Below, piece after piece: positions 1 to 7,805 of a DNA stretch of 36,269 nucleotides. Position numbers and translations under genes: made by a program. Position 1 is the first letter of the stretch. Every line of letters begins with the position of its first letter. Under the pieces are notes generated by a model. That model had not been told where the DNA came from. It saw nothing but the letters and a program-made list of their open reading frames with translations, and searched no databases. Source of the DNA: Chryseobacterium indologenes (GTDB taxonomy: Bacteria > Bacteroidota > Bacteroidia > Flavobacteriales > Weeksellaceae); contig DJTE01000006.1 in assembly GCA_002439165.1 (NCBI GenBank), forward strand, positions 1 to 36,269, given 5' to 3'.

Positions 1-110
1 ATAAAAGTTTAAACAGGTTTATTAAAAAAACCTTGTACCCTTGCGTTTTTCCAACAAAATCTATAAAAAATCTGCCGGATTTGCGGGAGAAAAAATATGT
101 GCAGACATCA
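1..110. repeat. Degenerate intergenic repeat copy (left edge)
   Basis: Non-coding DNA at the left edge. Positions 31-55 match 36147-36171 at the other end of the window in the same orientation, with three differences in 25 bases. Positions 65-90 carry the TCTGCCGGATTTGCGGGAGA segment, which on the opposite strand resembles the CGCAAATTTTGCAGAT core at 36025-36040. No open reading frame or transposase is associated. The element type is unknown; I treat it as one member of a dispersed intergenic repeat family. Confidence 0.5.
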
Positions 111-143
111 GTGAAAACCCTTTGTCCATTATTTTTTTATCTT

Positions 144-173
144 TTTGATTCCCTCATTTTAAATCTATCTTTA
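144..173 (+). promoter_or_regulatory. Predicted Bacteroidetes-type promoter of the thioesterase gene
   Basis: TTTG at 144-147, an 18-base spacer, then TATCTTTA at 166-173. This fits the TTG/TAnnTTTG pattern of the Bacteroidetes housekeeping sigma factor with one mismatch in the last base. The expected start point near 178 leaves a leader of about 20 bases before the ATG at 197. Confidence 0.5.
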
Positions 174-196
174 AATTTACGTCAAATTAAAAAATA

Positions 197-619
197 ATGA
201 CACCAGAGAAAAAGAAACTTATCACAGACAGCTTCGGGCGTTCAGAAACTTTAAAATTCTATAAGGCCGAACTGCTGGAAGTGGAAACGGATTTCGTCTC
301 CATTAAAATTCCTAAAATGGACATGATGACCCGGAAAGCAGGAATGTTCAACGGGGCTATGATCGCTTCTTTGGTAGATGTTTCCTCGGGGTATGCCTCG
401 GTAAGCCATTATCCGGAAGACTGTTATGTGGTGACGGTAGAACTGAAGGTGAATTACCTGCGTCCGGCAATAGGAGATGCGCTTGTTTCAAAATCTTATG
501 TTATCAAAGGAGGAGGGAAGATCATTGTTGTAAGGACGGAAATCTATGTTCAGAGTGAAGATGCTGATTCTGAAAGTCATGTAGCTACTTCACTGGTTAC
601 AATGATGAAAATAAAATAA
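197..619 (+). CDS. PaaI-type hotdog-fold thioesterase
   Basis: A 140-residue protein of the length and pattern of the single-domain PaaI/YdiI-like acyl-CoA thioesterases. The segment MFNGAMIASLVDVSSGYAS (about residues 50-68) corresponds to the hotdog helix, where the family has HGG(A/V)xxxLxDxAxG. The usual catalytic histidine of HGG is replaced (FNG), while the aspartate in LVD is kept. The following VTVELKVNYLRPA matches the conserved central strand. Members hydrolyse acyl-CoA thioesters in the cytosol, normally as dimers or tetramers; the substrate cannot be read from the sequence. It is monocistronic, with its own predicted promoter, and no pathway partner lies beside it. The family call is firm; catalytic activity is less certain because of the HGG change. 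Confidence 0.8.
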   Translation: MTPEKKKLITDSFGRSETLKFYKAELLEVETDFVSIKIPKMDMMTRKAGMFNGAMIASLVDVSSGYASVSHYPEDCYVVTVELKVNYLRPAIGDALVSKSYVIKGGGKIIVVRTEIYVQSEDADSESHVATSLVTMMKIK

Positions 620-726
620 TAGTTTTTCATAAAATATTCCCTGAATAAAAGGGTTTACAGCGTTTTTCTGACCGGAATGGAATGGCTTTTGCTCCACCTA
701 TCCCATAAATATTAAAAAATAACGAT

Positions 727-1071
727 ATGAACTTAATTATCCGATTGTTCGTAACGGCCATAGTGGCCTATCTTTTAACCAAAATTTTACCGGGAGTACA
801 TTTTGAAGGATTTTCTTCAGCAATTATTTTTGCTATTGTACTGGGAGTCCTGAACATATTTGTTAAGCCGATTCTGAGCCTTTTTGGGCTTCCGCTCACC
901 ATCATCACACTCGGTTTCTTCGCGTTGGTTATTAATGCAGCCATTATTCTGATTGCAGATTATTTCATAGACAGTATGGTGGTAGATGGCTTCTGGTGGG
1001 CATTTATCTTTAGTATACTTTTGTCAGTCGTCACCTCTCTGGCCAGTTCAATGTTCTCAGATGGAGATTAA
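727..1071 (+). CDS. Small four-helix membrane protein, YvlD/'phage holin family' type
   Basis: A 114-residue, very hydrophobic protein with about four membrane segments (near residues 3-22, 27-50, 55-80 and 88-108). The pattern LIIRLFVTAIVAYLLTKILPG followed by LGVLNIFVKPILSLFGLPLTI is characteristic of PF04020, the YvlD-like 'Mycobacterial 4 TMS phage holin' family, which is widespread on bacterial chromosomes and usually unrelated to phage. Its function is unknown in most species. No lysis or phage genes are nearby, so a holin role is not supported. A strong terminator follows at 1096-1128. The start is the only ATG that preserves the first helix. Confidence 0.85.
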   Translation: MNLIIRLFVTAIVAYLLTKILPGVHFEGFSSAIIFAIVLGVLNIFVKPILSLFGLPLTIITLGFFALVINAAIILIADYFIDSMVVDGFWWAFIFSILLSVVTSLASSMFSDGD

Positions 1072-1095
1072 ATAGACTCAGGATAAAAAATAGGA

Positions 1096-1128
1096 AAGTC
1101 CGCTGGTGTAATGCCGGCGGGCTTTTTT
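1096..1128 (+). terminator. Rho-independent terminator after the YvlD-like gene
   Basis: AAGTCCGCTGG (1096-1106) pairs with CCGGCGGGCTT (1114-1124) over 11 base pairs, two of them G-U, around a 7-base loop. A run of six T follows (1123-1128). Confidence 0.8.
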
Positions 1129-1170
1129 GTTGGAAACGGTAAGATAAATTCAGATGTTTTCAGACAGGTT

Positions 1171-1324
1171 TGAAGCAGGGAGCTGGAAGAGGGAAGTTAT
1201 GAACGCCATCAATAAAATAAGTGTTGAGCTGTTTTAAGATCATTTGATTTTACAGTAACTTTTAATATTTATAACCAAAAGTTACTTCTATCCTCCGTCT
1301 TCTATCTTCCATCCTGATTTCAAG
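1171..1324. repeat. Imperfect inverted-repeat element in the 387-bp gap before the S9 peptidase gene
   Basis: The gap 1072-1458 holds no gene. Its left part has a purine-rich segment (1171-1200, with AGCTGGAAGAGGGAAG). Its right part has a pyrimidine-rich counterpart (1284-1324, with CTTCTATCTTCCATCC) that is roughly its reverse complement. Between them, 1254-1263 (AGTAACTTTT) and 1277-1286 (AAAAGTTACT) form a perfect 10-bp inverted repeat with a 13-base loop. The whole looks like a small palindromic or MITE-like intergenic element without coding capacity. Confidence 0.45.
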
Positions 1325-1374
1325 TTAATCCTAATTTTAATGTTAATTATTTCGTTAATTTTTATTTTAAGTAC

Positions 1375-1382
1375 TAACTTTG
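1375..1382 (+). promoter_or_regulatory. Predicted -7 element for the S9 peptidase gene
   Basis: TAACTTTG at 1375-1382 matches TAnnTTTG exactly. A clear upstream TTG box is not visible at the usual distance. The implied 5' leader is about 70 bases. Confidence 0.4.
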
Positions 1383-1458
1383 GCAATCTTTGAATTTAAT
1401 AATAGGAAATGTATGAAATTAAAATAAATACACGTCCGTTAAAAATGAATATCAACAT

Positions 1459-3453
1459 ATGAAACTTAAGTACAGTCTGCTGGCTCTGGCAGCTCCGCTT
1501 TTAATGAATGCACAACAAGTAATGACGCCTGAAATTCTTTGGACTTTGAAAAAAGTGGGAGTACAGGCAGTTTCACCGGATCAGGCTTCCCTTATTTATA
1601 AAGTGGGACAGGTAGATCTGAAAACAGAAAAAACCAAAAGTGAGAACTACTTTCTGAATGTTCTTAATAATCAGTCTTCCAAAATCGATTTCGGTAAAAA
1701 AGCCCTGATTCAATGGGATAAAAACGGGATTTATGCCCAGGAAGGCGATAAAATCTATCTTTCAAAAGATGCAGGAAAGACCTGGAGCGAATTTTACACC
1801 ATCGGAGAGGCTGATAATATTGTCATTTCTCCGGACGGCAAGAGAATTGCGTTCAGCAGGCAGGTATTGGTAGAAAAGGTAATGGGGAAAGATAAATTCA
1901 GCGATACTCCCAAAACTACGGCTCAGGTATATACTGACCTGAACCACAGACACTGGGATTACTTCAATGAAGGGAAATACAATCACGTATTTGTTGTCAG
2001 CACTTCCGATAAAGTAGAATCAGCAAAAGACCTGCTGGAAGGCAAAACCTGGGATTCTCCGCAGAGACCTTTCGGGGGAGCTGAAGATTTTATCTGGAGC
2101 CCGGATTCGGCACAGCTTTTATATGTTACCAAGCCTAAAAGCGGTAAAGAATATGCAACCAGCACCAATACGGATATTTTTGCCTATGATCTGGCTTCCG
2201 GAACGACAAAAAACCTTACAGAATCCAACAAAGGATATGATGTAAATCCTAAGTTCAGTCCGGACGGAAAATCACTGATCTGGCAGAGCATGGCAAGAGA
2301 CGGTTATGAAGCTGATAAAAATGATGTAAAGATCATGGACTGGAAGTCAGGAAAAACAACCAATCTTACGGCAGGCTGGGATGAAAGTGTTTCCGGGGAT
2401 GTGCTTTGGGGAGCAGATTCCAAAACCGTTTACTTCACAGCGGCTTACAGGGGAACAAAACAGCTTTTCTCGCTGGATTCCAAACTGGCAAAAGTACAGC
2501 AGATCACTAAAGGCGACTTCGATGTCAACGAGATCTTTACCGATAATAAAACCTCACTTCTGGTAGGAAGAACAGACGTAAACCATGCCACGGAAATCTT
2601 CTCTGTAAACCTTAAGAACGGAGAAATGAAGCAGGTTACCGAAGCCAATAAGGAAACGTATGCAAAAATGGCTCAGGGTAAATCTGAACTTAAAATGGTA
2701 AAAACATCAGACGGTAAGGAAATGGGCGTATGGTTCCATTATCCCCCGAATTTTGATCCGAATAAAAAATATCCAACCCTTGTGTACTGCCAGGGAGGTC
2801 CGCAGTCCGCGCTTACTCAGTTTTTCAGCGTAAGATGGAACTTCTCCTTAATGGCAGCAAACGGTTATATCGTTGTGGCACCGAACAGAAGAGGAATGCC
2901 GGGATGGGGAACCAAATGGAATGAAGAGATTTCCAGAGACTGGGGCGGACAGCCGATGAGAGATTATCTGGCCGCTACCGACTATGCGAAAACATTACCT
3001 TATGTAGACGGAAGCAGAGTAGCCGCAGTAGGCGCCAGCTATGGAGGATACAGCGTATTTATGCTGGCCGGAATTCATGAAAACAGATTCAAAACGTTCA
3101 TTGCCCACGATGGATTATTCGATATGAAATCATGGTACCTGACGACTGAAGAACTTTGGTTCGCCAACTGGGATATTGGTTCTCCCTGGGAAAAACCACA
3201 GCCAAAAGCATATACGGAATTCAATCCGAGCAACTTCGTAGATAAATGGAACAAACCGATCATGATCGTTCAGGGAGGAATTGATTTCCGTGTACCTTAC
3301 GAGCAGGGACAGGAAGCTTTCCAGGCTGCGAAATTAAAAGGACTGAAATCTAAACTGGTGTACTTCCCGAACGAAAACCACTGGGTACTTCATCCGCAAA
3401 ACGGACTGGTATGGCAGAGAGAGTTTTTCGACTGGCTGAAAGAAACATTGTAG
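1459..3453 (+). CDS. Secreted S9 (prolyl oligopeptidase) family serine peptidase, DPP-like
   Basis: A 664-residue protein with a Sec signal peptide (MKLKYSLLALAAPLLMNAQQ). Residues about 30-400 are a beta-propeller with repeated TolB/WD40-like motifs such as SPDGKRIAFSR, SPDSAQLLYV and SPDGKSLIW. An alpha/beta-hydrolase domain with the S9 triad follows: Ser527 in GASYGGY, Asp609 in GGIDFRVP and His641 in NENHW. The family cleaves short peptides, often after proline or as dipeptidyl or acylaminoacyl peptidases, with the propeller limiting substrate size. A periplasmic or surface role in peptide nutrition is likely; exact specificity cannot be read. It is monocistronic, with a promoter element upstream and a terminator immediately downstream. 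Catalytic residues and length are complete. Confidence 0.93.
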   Translation: MKLKYSLLALAAPLLMNAQQVMTPEILWTLKKVGVQAVSPDQASLIYKVGQVDLKTEKTKSENYFLNVLNNQSSKIDFGKKALIQWDKNGIYAQEGDKIYLSKDAGKTWSEFYTIGEADNIVISPDGKRIAFSRQVLVEKVMGKDKFSDTPKTTAQVYTDLNHRHWDYFNEGKYNHVFVVSTSDKVESAKDLLEGKTWDSPQRPFGGAEDFIWSPDSAQLLYVTKPKSGKEYATSTNTDIFAYDLASGTTKNLTESNKGYDVNPKFSPDGKSLIWQSMARDGYEADKNDVKIMDWKSGKTTNLTAGWDESVSGDVLWGADSKTVYFTAAYRGTKQLFSLDSKLAKVQQITKGDFDVNEIFTDNKTSLLVGRTDVNHATEIFSVNLKNGEMKQVTEANKETYAKMAQGKSELKMVKTSDGKEMGVWFHYPPNFDPNKKYPTLVYCQGGPQSALTQFFSVRWNFSLMAANGYIVVAPNRRGMPGWGTKWNEEISRDWGGQPMRDYLAATDYAKTLPYVDGSRVAAVGASYGGYSVFMLAGIHENRFKTFIAHDGLFDMKSWYLTTEELWFANWDIGSPWEKPQPKAYTEFNPSNFVDKWNKPIMIVQGGIDFRVPYEQGQEAFQAAKLKGLKSKLVYFPNENHWVLHPQNGLVWQREFFDWLKETL

Positions 3454-3484
3454 GTATTGAAAAATGACTTTAAACATCAATATG

Positions 3485-3508
3485 AGCGGGCTTTAGCCCG
3501 CTTTTTTT
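3485..3508 (+). terminator. Rho-independent terminator after the S9 peptidase gene
   Basis: AGCGGGCT (3485-3492) and AGCCCGCT (3495-3502) form a perfect 8-bp stem with a 2-base minimal loop (4 bases if the innermost pair opens). T residues follow through 3508. Confidence 0.88.
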
Positions 3509-3542
3509 ATGGAAAAGATCCGATGGCTTTAGCCAAAATTTA

Positions 3543-3550
3543 TATATTTG
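3543..3550 (+). promoter_or_regulatory. Predicted -7 element abutting the glycosylase start
   Basis: TATATTTG at 3543-3550 matches TAnnTTTG exactly and ends three bases before the ATG at 3554. If it is used, transcription would begin at or beside the start codon, giving a leaderless mRNA. No convincing -33 box is visible. Confidence 0.35.
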
Positions 3551-3553
3551 AAT

Positions 3554-4045
3554 ATGCAAAACCGTATTTCTTCATTTCCGCCTCTCATCGACAGCCAATC
3601 TGAAATTATCATCCTCGGCTCCATTCCCGGTGTGAAATCCCTGGAGAAACAGCAATATTATGCCCACCCTCAAAATAAATTCTGGAAGATCATCTTTGAA
3701 TTGCTGAATGAAGACTTTACCACAGACTATTCTGAAAGACTTGAAGTTTTAAAGAAACACCACATCGCCCTTTGGGATGTTATCGATTCCTGCGAAAGAA
3801 AAGGAAGCCTGGATTCTGAGATCAGAAATGAGGAAGCCAATCAGATCGCTGAACTGCTGGAAGGGCATCCCAATGTAAAGGCTATTTTCTGTAATGGAGG
3901 GAAATCTTTTAAAAACCTGCAGAAACTGTTAGGGAAAAATTACAGGCTGCCCGTTTTTCTATTGCCATCCACAAGCCCGCTCCATACGGTATCTTTTGAG
4001 AAAAAACGGGAAGAATGGAAAGTGATCCTGAATTTCCTGAAATAG
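3554..4045 (+). CDS. DNA-deoxyinosine (hypoxanthine-DNA) glycosylase, UDG superfamily
   Basis: Encodes 163 residues from ATG 3554; an in-frame TTG at 3548 would add two residues but lies inside a predicted promoter element. The sequence starts with RISSFPPL, then carries the superfamily motif 1 region LGSIPGVKSL, followed by YYAHPQNKFWKI, and near the end motif 2 as STSPLH. This pattern fits the family 6 (HDG) branch of uracil-DNA glycosylases, which excise hypoxanthine arising from adenine deamination and start base-excision repair in the cytosol. The length is typical (about 160). No repair partner is adjacent. It converges with the kinase/GH109 operon; a hairpin at 4126-4158 lies between them. 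Confidence 0.85.
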   Translation: MQNRISSFPPLIDSQSEIIILGSIPGVKSLEKQQYYAHPQNKFWKIIFELLNEDFTTDYSERLEVLKKHHIALWDVIDSCERKGSLDSEIRNEEANQIAELLEGHPNVKAIFCNGGKSFKNLQKLLGKNYRLPVFLLPSTSPLHTVSFEKKREEWKVILNFLK

Positions 4046-4125
4046 ATTTTTTATCATTCCACAGATGACGTAGATTTTACCTGCACATTTTATTAAAGAA
4101 ATCACTATTTAAAGTACAGCAAATA

Positions 4126-4158
4126 AAACGTTATAGGTTTCCAAAATCTATAACGTTT
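4126..4158. terminator. Strong hairpin between convergent genes, possible bidirectional terminator
   Basis: Positions 4126-4140 and 4144-4158 pair over 15 bp with a single G-U pair and a 3-base loop. The ends read AAACGTTATAG and CTATAACGTTT. The T-tracts on either side are weak, so termination is likely but not certain. It lies in the 305-bp gap between the glycosylase and kinase genes. Confidence 0.5.
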
Positions 4159-4159
4159 A

Positions 4160-4300
4160 GAAAATATAACGCAGACATCTGCTTATCTGCGAGATTTTTT
4201 ATGCCCGCAGATGATGCAGATTCTTTATTGAGTAGGTAATAAAAATCGTAGATTTTTAAAATCTGAAGTGTCCTTTATATGCAAAGATCTTGTAAATTAA
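4160..4300. repeat. Degenerate intergenic repeat copy
   Basis: Contains GCAGATGATGCAGATTCTTTA (4207-4227), matching GCAGATTATGCAGATCTTTA at 36035-36054, followed by an AT-rich TAATAAAAATCG segment that also has a counterpart after the 36-kb copy. The surrounding sequence holds no open reading frame. It is a member of the dispersed family also seen at the window edges and at the 3' end of the HxlR gene. Confidence 0.5.
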
Positions 4301-4350
4301 GTATTTAGAGGATTAAACGCCTTTGCTCATCATTCAAAGACAGACAGAAA

Positions 4351-5379
4351 TCACTTGTCTAAATATTTCCTCAGTCCTTTCAGCAGTTCCAGCTGGTTTC
4401 TCGTCCTGTCCAGATTGTGTTCAGGATATTGTATGGAATAATAGGTGCTGCCATTCAGATAATCGGTCAGGAAGCGTACAGCCTGGATGTAAATGACCAC
4501 CTGCGCTGCGTAATCTAAATTGTCAGCTTCTTTGGGAACCAGCTTTTCCTTTAAATCAGATAAAAAGCCTTCTTTTACCGCTTCGTATATTTCCGCATTG
4601 AAATTGTCCGTGGCCGTTCCGTCATCTTCAACGGTGGTATTGGTATAGGATCGGGCGATATCTCCGAAATCATAAAGCAAAGTAGAGATCATTACCGTGT
4701 CCAGGTCGATAATCGCCAAAGGCTGGGAATCTTTGAAGAGGATATTTCTGACATTCGGATCTCCGTGAATAATCCTTCTGGGAAGAGAACAGCTGCTTTC
4801 CATATCTATCCACAGCTGTGGAAGCGAAAAAAGCTGATGAGTAGCTTCAATTTCAGCAGAAGCAGTCCTTATCAAAGTATTTTCTGCTTTATGTAATGCA
4901 GCCTGATAATCTGAAATCCTTTTTTCAAAATTAACAAAATCAGGAAGGGGAGTCTGTATATCCGGAAGAGTTCCGGTATTGATGGTATTCAGAAAGCAGC
5001 CTATCGCTTTTGCCGATGCATAAGCCGTTTCCACATCCGGAATTCTGAAAAAAGTTGTGGTATCTTCTATAAAAACCGTCATTCTCCATGAACTGCCCTC
5101 ATGATCTTTTACAATAAAATCTCCGTTTAAAGAAGGAACCGGAATGATAAATGGCAATGGATAATTTCCGCTTTCAAGAAGCCTGTTAACCGCGAGATGA
5201 TTACTGATGATGACCTCCGGCTGTCTGAAAACATGATGATTGATCTTTTGCAGAATAAATTTTTTCTGCCGGTCCAGGTCTTCCAGAAGATAGGTGGTAT
5301 TGATCAGCCCGTCATTGACAGGAGAAAGGGTATAAGCGTTAGTCCCTATAAATTGAATGACAATATAATTTATTTCCAT
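4351..5379 (-). CDS. Sugar kinase of the APH/NahK-like phosphotransferase family
   Basis: A 342-residue protein with a protein-kinase-like (APH) fold. It has the N-terminal LSPVNDGLINTTYLLE segment, which in NahK-like kinases shapes the nucleotide site. The catalytic Brenner motif is IIHGDPNVRNILF and the metal-binding segment is IIDLDTVM. These are closer to N-acetylhexosamine 1-kinases and related Bacteroidetes sugar kinases than to antibiotic kinases. Its start overlaps the end of the nucleotidyltransferase gene by 10 bases, and that gene overlaps the GH109 gene, so the three are probably co-translated. I infer cytosolic anomeric phosphorylation of an N-acetylhexosamine, GalNAc being the candidate from the GH109 neighbour. 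The sugar is not proven by the sequence. It is last in the operon. Confidence 0.75.
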   Translation of the reverse strand: MEINYIVIQFIGTNAYTLSPVNDGLINTTYLLEDLDRQKKFILQKINHHVFRQPEVIISNHLAVNRLLESGNYPLPFIIPVPSLNGDFIVKDHEGSSWRMTVFIEDTTTFFRIPDVETAYASAKAIGCFLNTINTGTLPDIQTPLPDFVNFEKRISDYQAALHKAENTLIRTASAEIEATHQLFSLPQLWIDMESSCSLPRRIIHGDPNVRNILFKDSQPLAIIDLDTVMISTLLYDFGDIARSYTNTTVEDDGTATDNFNAEIYEAVKEGFLSDLKEKLVPKEADNLDYAAQVVIYIQAVRFLTDYLNGSTYYSIQYPEHNLDRTRNQLELLKGLRKYLDK

Positions 5380-6278
5380 AAATCTTCCGGGTATCTGTTG
5401 TTTTGAATTTCTGATTTCAGAAAATTCCTGATATTCTCCTTATCATCGGCATAGGTAACGCCCATCCATTGTGAAGGAGACGTTTTTACAAGAACCTTTA
5501 CTTCCTTTTCATCCATCATCCTCTGCACCGCAGACGGAATATAGAATTCCTGGCCGGGACCCGGTTCGGATTCTATAAAATCATAGAAATAAGCTTCCAG
5601 AAAGCAGAAAATATGCGGATGGAAAATAAAAAAATTCATGGATACCAGTGTATCAGGAGATATTTCTATATTTTTTCCATTCTCCATGTAAATGATGGAG
5701 TCATTAAGCTTTTGAATGGAAGTCTGTTCTTCTATCCGGATCAGGTAATGTTCAGAGTCAAGGGTACATATTCCTCTCGCTACCGCGCCATGACCGCTCA
5801 GTGTGGTGCTGACGGGGTAGGCAATCATTCCAGACTGCAGATCAGAGATATGATGACGGTCAATTTCGTCTGCTGCCAGCTGATAAGCTTCTTTTCCATA
5901 AAAATCATCTGCATTGATCATCACAAAAGGTTCCTGTATCACATATTTGGCACAGAGAACGGCATGAGCGGTTCCCCACGGCTTTTCACGTTCAGGATAA
6001 TCAAAACCCTGTAATGCAATACTGTTGATTTCCTGATACACCCAATGCAGCTCAAATCCTTTGGTTTCAGATATAGAATTAAGCCGGTCGATATAACTTT
6101 GAGGGATCAGCCTGTTTACAATGATAACAATTTTATGAAATCCGGCTTCCAGAGCATCATAAACAGAGTATTCCAGAATGGGGGATCCGTTATCAAGGAT
6201 CCCGTCAACCTGCTTAAGCCCTTTGTAACGGCTGCCTAACCCGCCTGCCAGGATAAGTAATGCTTTTTTAGAACTCAT
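5370..6278 (-). CDS. Sugar-phosphate nucleotidyltransferase (NTP_transferase family)
   Basis: A 302-residue GT-A-fold nucleotidyltransferase. The N-terminal nucleotide-binding loop LAGGLGSRYKGLKQ follows strand ALLI at residues 6-9, and the metal-binding aspartates appear in MINADDFYG (about residues 120-128). Length and pattern fit single-domain NTP:sugar-1-phosphate transferases, which make NDP-sugars in the cytosol. It sits between the GH109 gene (11-base overlap) and the kinase gene (10-base overlap), so translation is probably coupled. Given a kinase that would make a hexosamine 1-phosphate, the natural product would be a UDP-N-acetylhexosamine. This is inferred from context; the base and sugar specificity are not readable. 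Confidence 0.8.
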   Translation of the reverse strand: MSSKKALLILAGGLGSRYKGLKQVDGILDNGSPILEYSVYDALEAGFHKIVIIVNRLIPQSYIDRLNSISETKGFELHWVYQEINSIALQGFDYPEREKPWGTAHAVLCAKYVIQEPFVMINADDFYGKEAYQLAADEIDRHHISDLQSGMIAYPVSTTLSGHGAVARGICTLDSEHYLIRIEEQTSIQKLNDSIIYMENGKNIEISPDTLVSMNFFIFHPHIFCFLEAYFYDFIESEPGPGQEFYIPSAVQRMMDEKEVKVLVKTSPSQWMGVTYADDKENIRNFLKSEIQNNRYPEDLWK

Positions 6279-7665
6279 CAGTCATTCCGAATACAGGTTT
6301 ACGGGTTTTCCACTTTCCGTTGGTGAAATCGGGAATATCTACTACCTGTCCTCCTTTGGCAATGGATTCTTCACTCAGCGGAGTAATGGAATACCATAAG
6401 GCAAGATCATAAACATCCATCGGGAATTCTATATTCCGTTTGATACATTCAATAAAAGTATTCATCACAAAGAAATCCATTCCTCCGTGACCAGCTCCTG
6501 CAGCCGTATTTTCGAACTTTTTCCACATCGGGTGGTCGTATTCCTTCATCCATTTTTCCGTATTGTCCCAGCGGTGACTGTGGTTCATTGTTTTTTCAAA
6601 ATAAATATGTCCCTGGTTGAAGTCTCCCCAGCCGAAATCCTGCCATAATCCTTCGGTTCCCTGCACACGGAATCCAAGATCGTACGGTCTCTGTAAGCTG
6701 GTATCGTGTGTTAACAGGATTGTTTCTCCATTCGCACAGGCTATCTGGGTCGTCACAATATCGCCCTGATTGAATTTTACTTTTGCATTCGGATGGTTTT
6801 CTCCTCCTTTAGCATGCTCTGTGATATATTTATGTAATCCTACGGATTTTGATGAGAATGAAGACAGTCTTGTTAAACGGTTTCCACGGTTGATATCCAT
6901 CATCATGGCAACAGGACCTAATCCGTGGGTAGGATACAGTTCTCCGTTACGCTTTACATAATGTTCCGTTCTCCACTTCGCTTCACTGAAGCCTTTTTCT
7001 CCGAATTCTGCTCCGGAATTGTAAGGCGTAACCCCGTCATTGAAAAGAACACCTCTCAGATCATGCTGATAACCGCCTCTTCCGTGAACCAGCTCTCCGA
7101 ACATTCCTTTACGGACCATATTCAGGATGGCCATGATATCTCTGCGGTAACATACATTTTCCATCATGAAAATAGGAACCTTCGTTTCTTCATAAACTTT
7201 TACGAATTCCCAGCAGTCCTGGAGCTTTATGGCTCCGGAAACTTCCATGCCCACAATTTTTTTAGCACGCATGGCTTCCACTCCCTGGGGAAGATGCCAT
7301 TCCCACGGAGTGGCGATTACAACAGCATCTATGGTTTTCAGTTTTAAAAGGTTCCGGTAATCATACTCACCGTTGGAAAACTCCTGGGCTGCTGCTTTAT
7401 TGTTATCTTTTAATATCTTCTGAGAAGCGGAAAGCATTCTTTTATCCGGATCTGCAAATGCTACGATTTCTACATCATTCCGTTTAGCCAGTAATTTTAC
7501 ATGCTCCTGTCCACGAAGACCTACTCCGATAAAACCGACACGGACTTTTTTGTCTGTCCTGAAATCACTGGAGTAAGCAAATAAAGAATTGGGTAAAACC
7601 AAAGCGCCAAAGCTTGCCAAAGCAGCTGTTTTTATAAAGTTCCTGCGGGAAGTGCCGTTGTCCAT
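6268..7665 (-). CDS. GH109-type Gfo/Idh/MocA protein, probable alpha-N-acetylgalactosaminidase
   Basis: A 465-residue protein starting with a Tat signal (SRRNFIK, then a hydrophobic stretch ending near LFAYS). The NAD-binding Rossmann motif is VGFIGVGLRGQEH (about residues 44-56), and an oxidoreductase C-terminal domain follows. Segments such as PTHGLGPVAMMMDINRGNR, AAGAGHGGMDFFV and DLALWYSITPLSEESIA are typical of glycoside hydrolase family 109, whose founding member (from Elizabethkingia) removes alpha-linked GalNAc by an NAD-dependent elimination/addition mechanism. Tat export fits folding with bound NAD before translocation. It is first gene of a three-gene overlapping operon with a nucleotidyltransferase and a sugar kinase, which supports a sugar-salvage role. 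The GH109 family call is strong; the exact substrate is inferred. Confidence 0.85.
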   Translation of the reverse strand: MDNGTSRRNFIKTAALASFGALVLPNSLFAYSSDFRTDKKVRVGFIGVGLRGQEHVKLLAKRNDVEIVAFADPDKRMLSASQKILKDNNKAAAQEFSNGEYDYRNLLKLKTIDAVVIATPWEWHLPQGVEAMRAKKIVGMEVSGAIKLQDCWEFVKVYEETKVPIFMMENVCYRRDIMAILNMVRKGMFGELVHGRGGYQHDLRGVLFNDGVTPYNSGAEFGEKGFSEAKWRTEHYVKRNGELYPTHGLGPVAMMMDINRGNRLTRLSSFSSKSVGLHKYITEHAKGGENHPNAKVKFNQGDIVTTQIACANGETILLTHDTSLQRPYDLGFRVQGTEGLWQDFGWGDFNQGHIYFEKTMNHSHRWDNTEKWMKEYDHPMWKKFENTAAGAGHGGMDFFVMNTFIECIKRNIEFPMDVYDLALWYSITPLSEESIAKGGQVVDIPDFTNGKWKTRKPVFGMTDEF

Positions 7666-7716
7666 CTATTTTTTTTATAAATATATTAAAACTTTTGCAA
7701 ACAGCGATGGAGTGGG

Positions 7717-7787
7717 GGATACTGGTTCAAGGACTGGAGAATAATAGCAGGAAAACGGTACCTGCCGGCAGCTGCCGGATACTGGTT
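7717..7787. other. Palindrome and short direct repeat between the serine hydrolase and GH109 genes
   Basis: The palindrome CCGGCAGCTGCCGG lies at 7765-7778. GGATACTGGTT occurs at 7717-7727 and again at 7777-7787. On the minus strand the palindrome is followed by CAGGTACCGTTTT. It could therefore end transcription of the serine hydrolase gene, but it lacks a loop and a strong T-tract. Function is uncertain. Confidence 0.3.
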
Positions 7788-7805
7788 GATGAACGAAGCG
7801 TATTG

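Noticed and set aside
727..1071. 'Phage holin' family membership as a sign of prophage
   Set aside because: The PF04020/YvlD-type family is common on chromosomes, and no other phage gene, integrase or attachment site is visible.
4351..5379. Aminoglycoside resistance kinase
   Set aside because: It has the APH fold but sits in an overlapping operon with a glycosidase and a sugar nucleotidyltransferase. Its N-terminal segment is of NahK type, so a sugar kinase is far more likely.
5613..6014. Opposite-strand reading frame of 133 codons
   Set aside because: It lies wholly inside the nucleotidyltransferase gene, is rich in residues from antisense codons, and has no family features.
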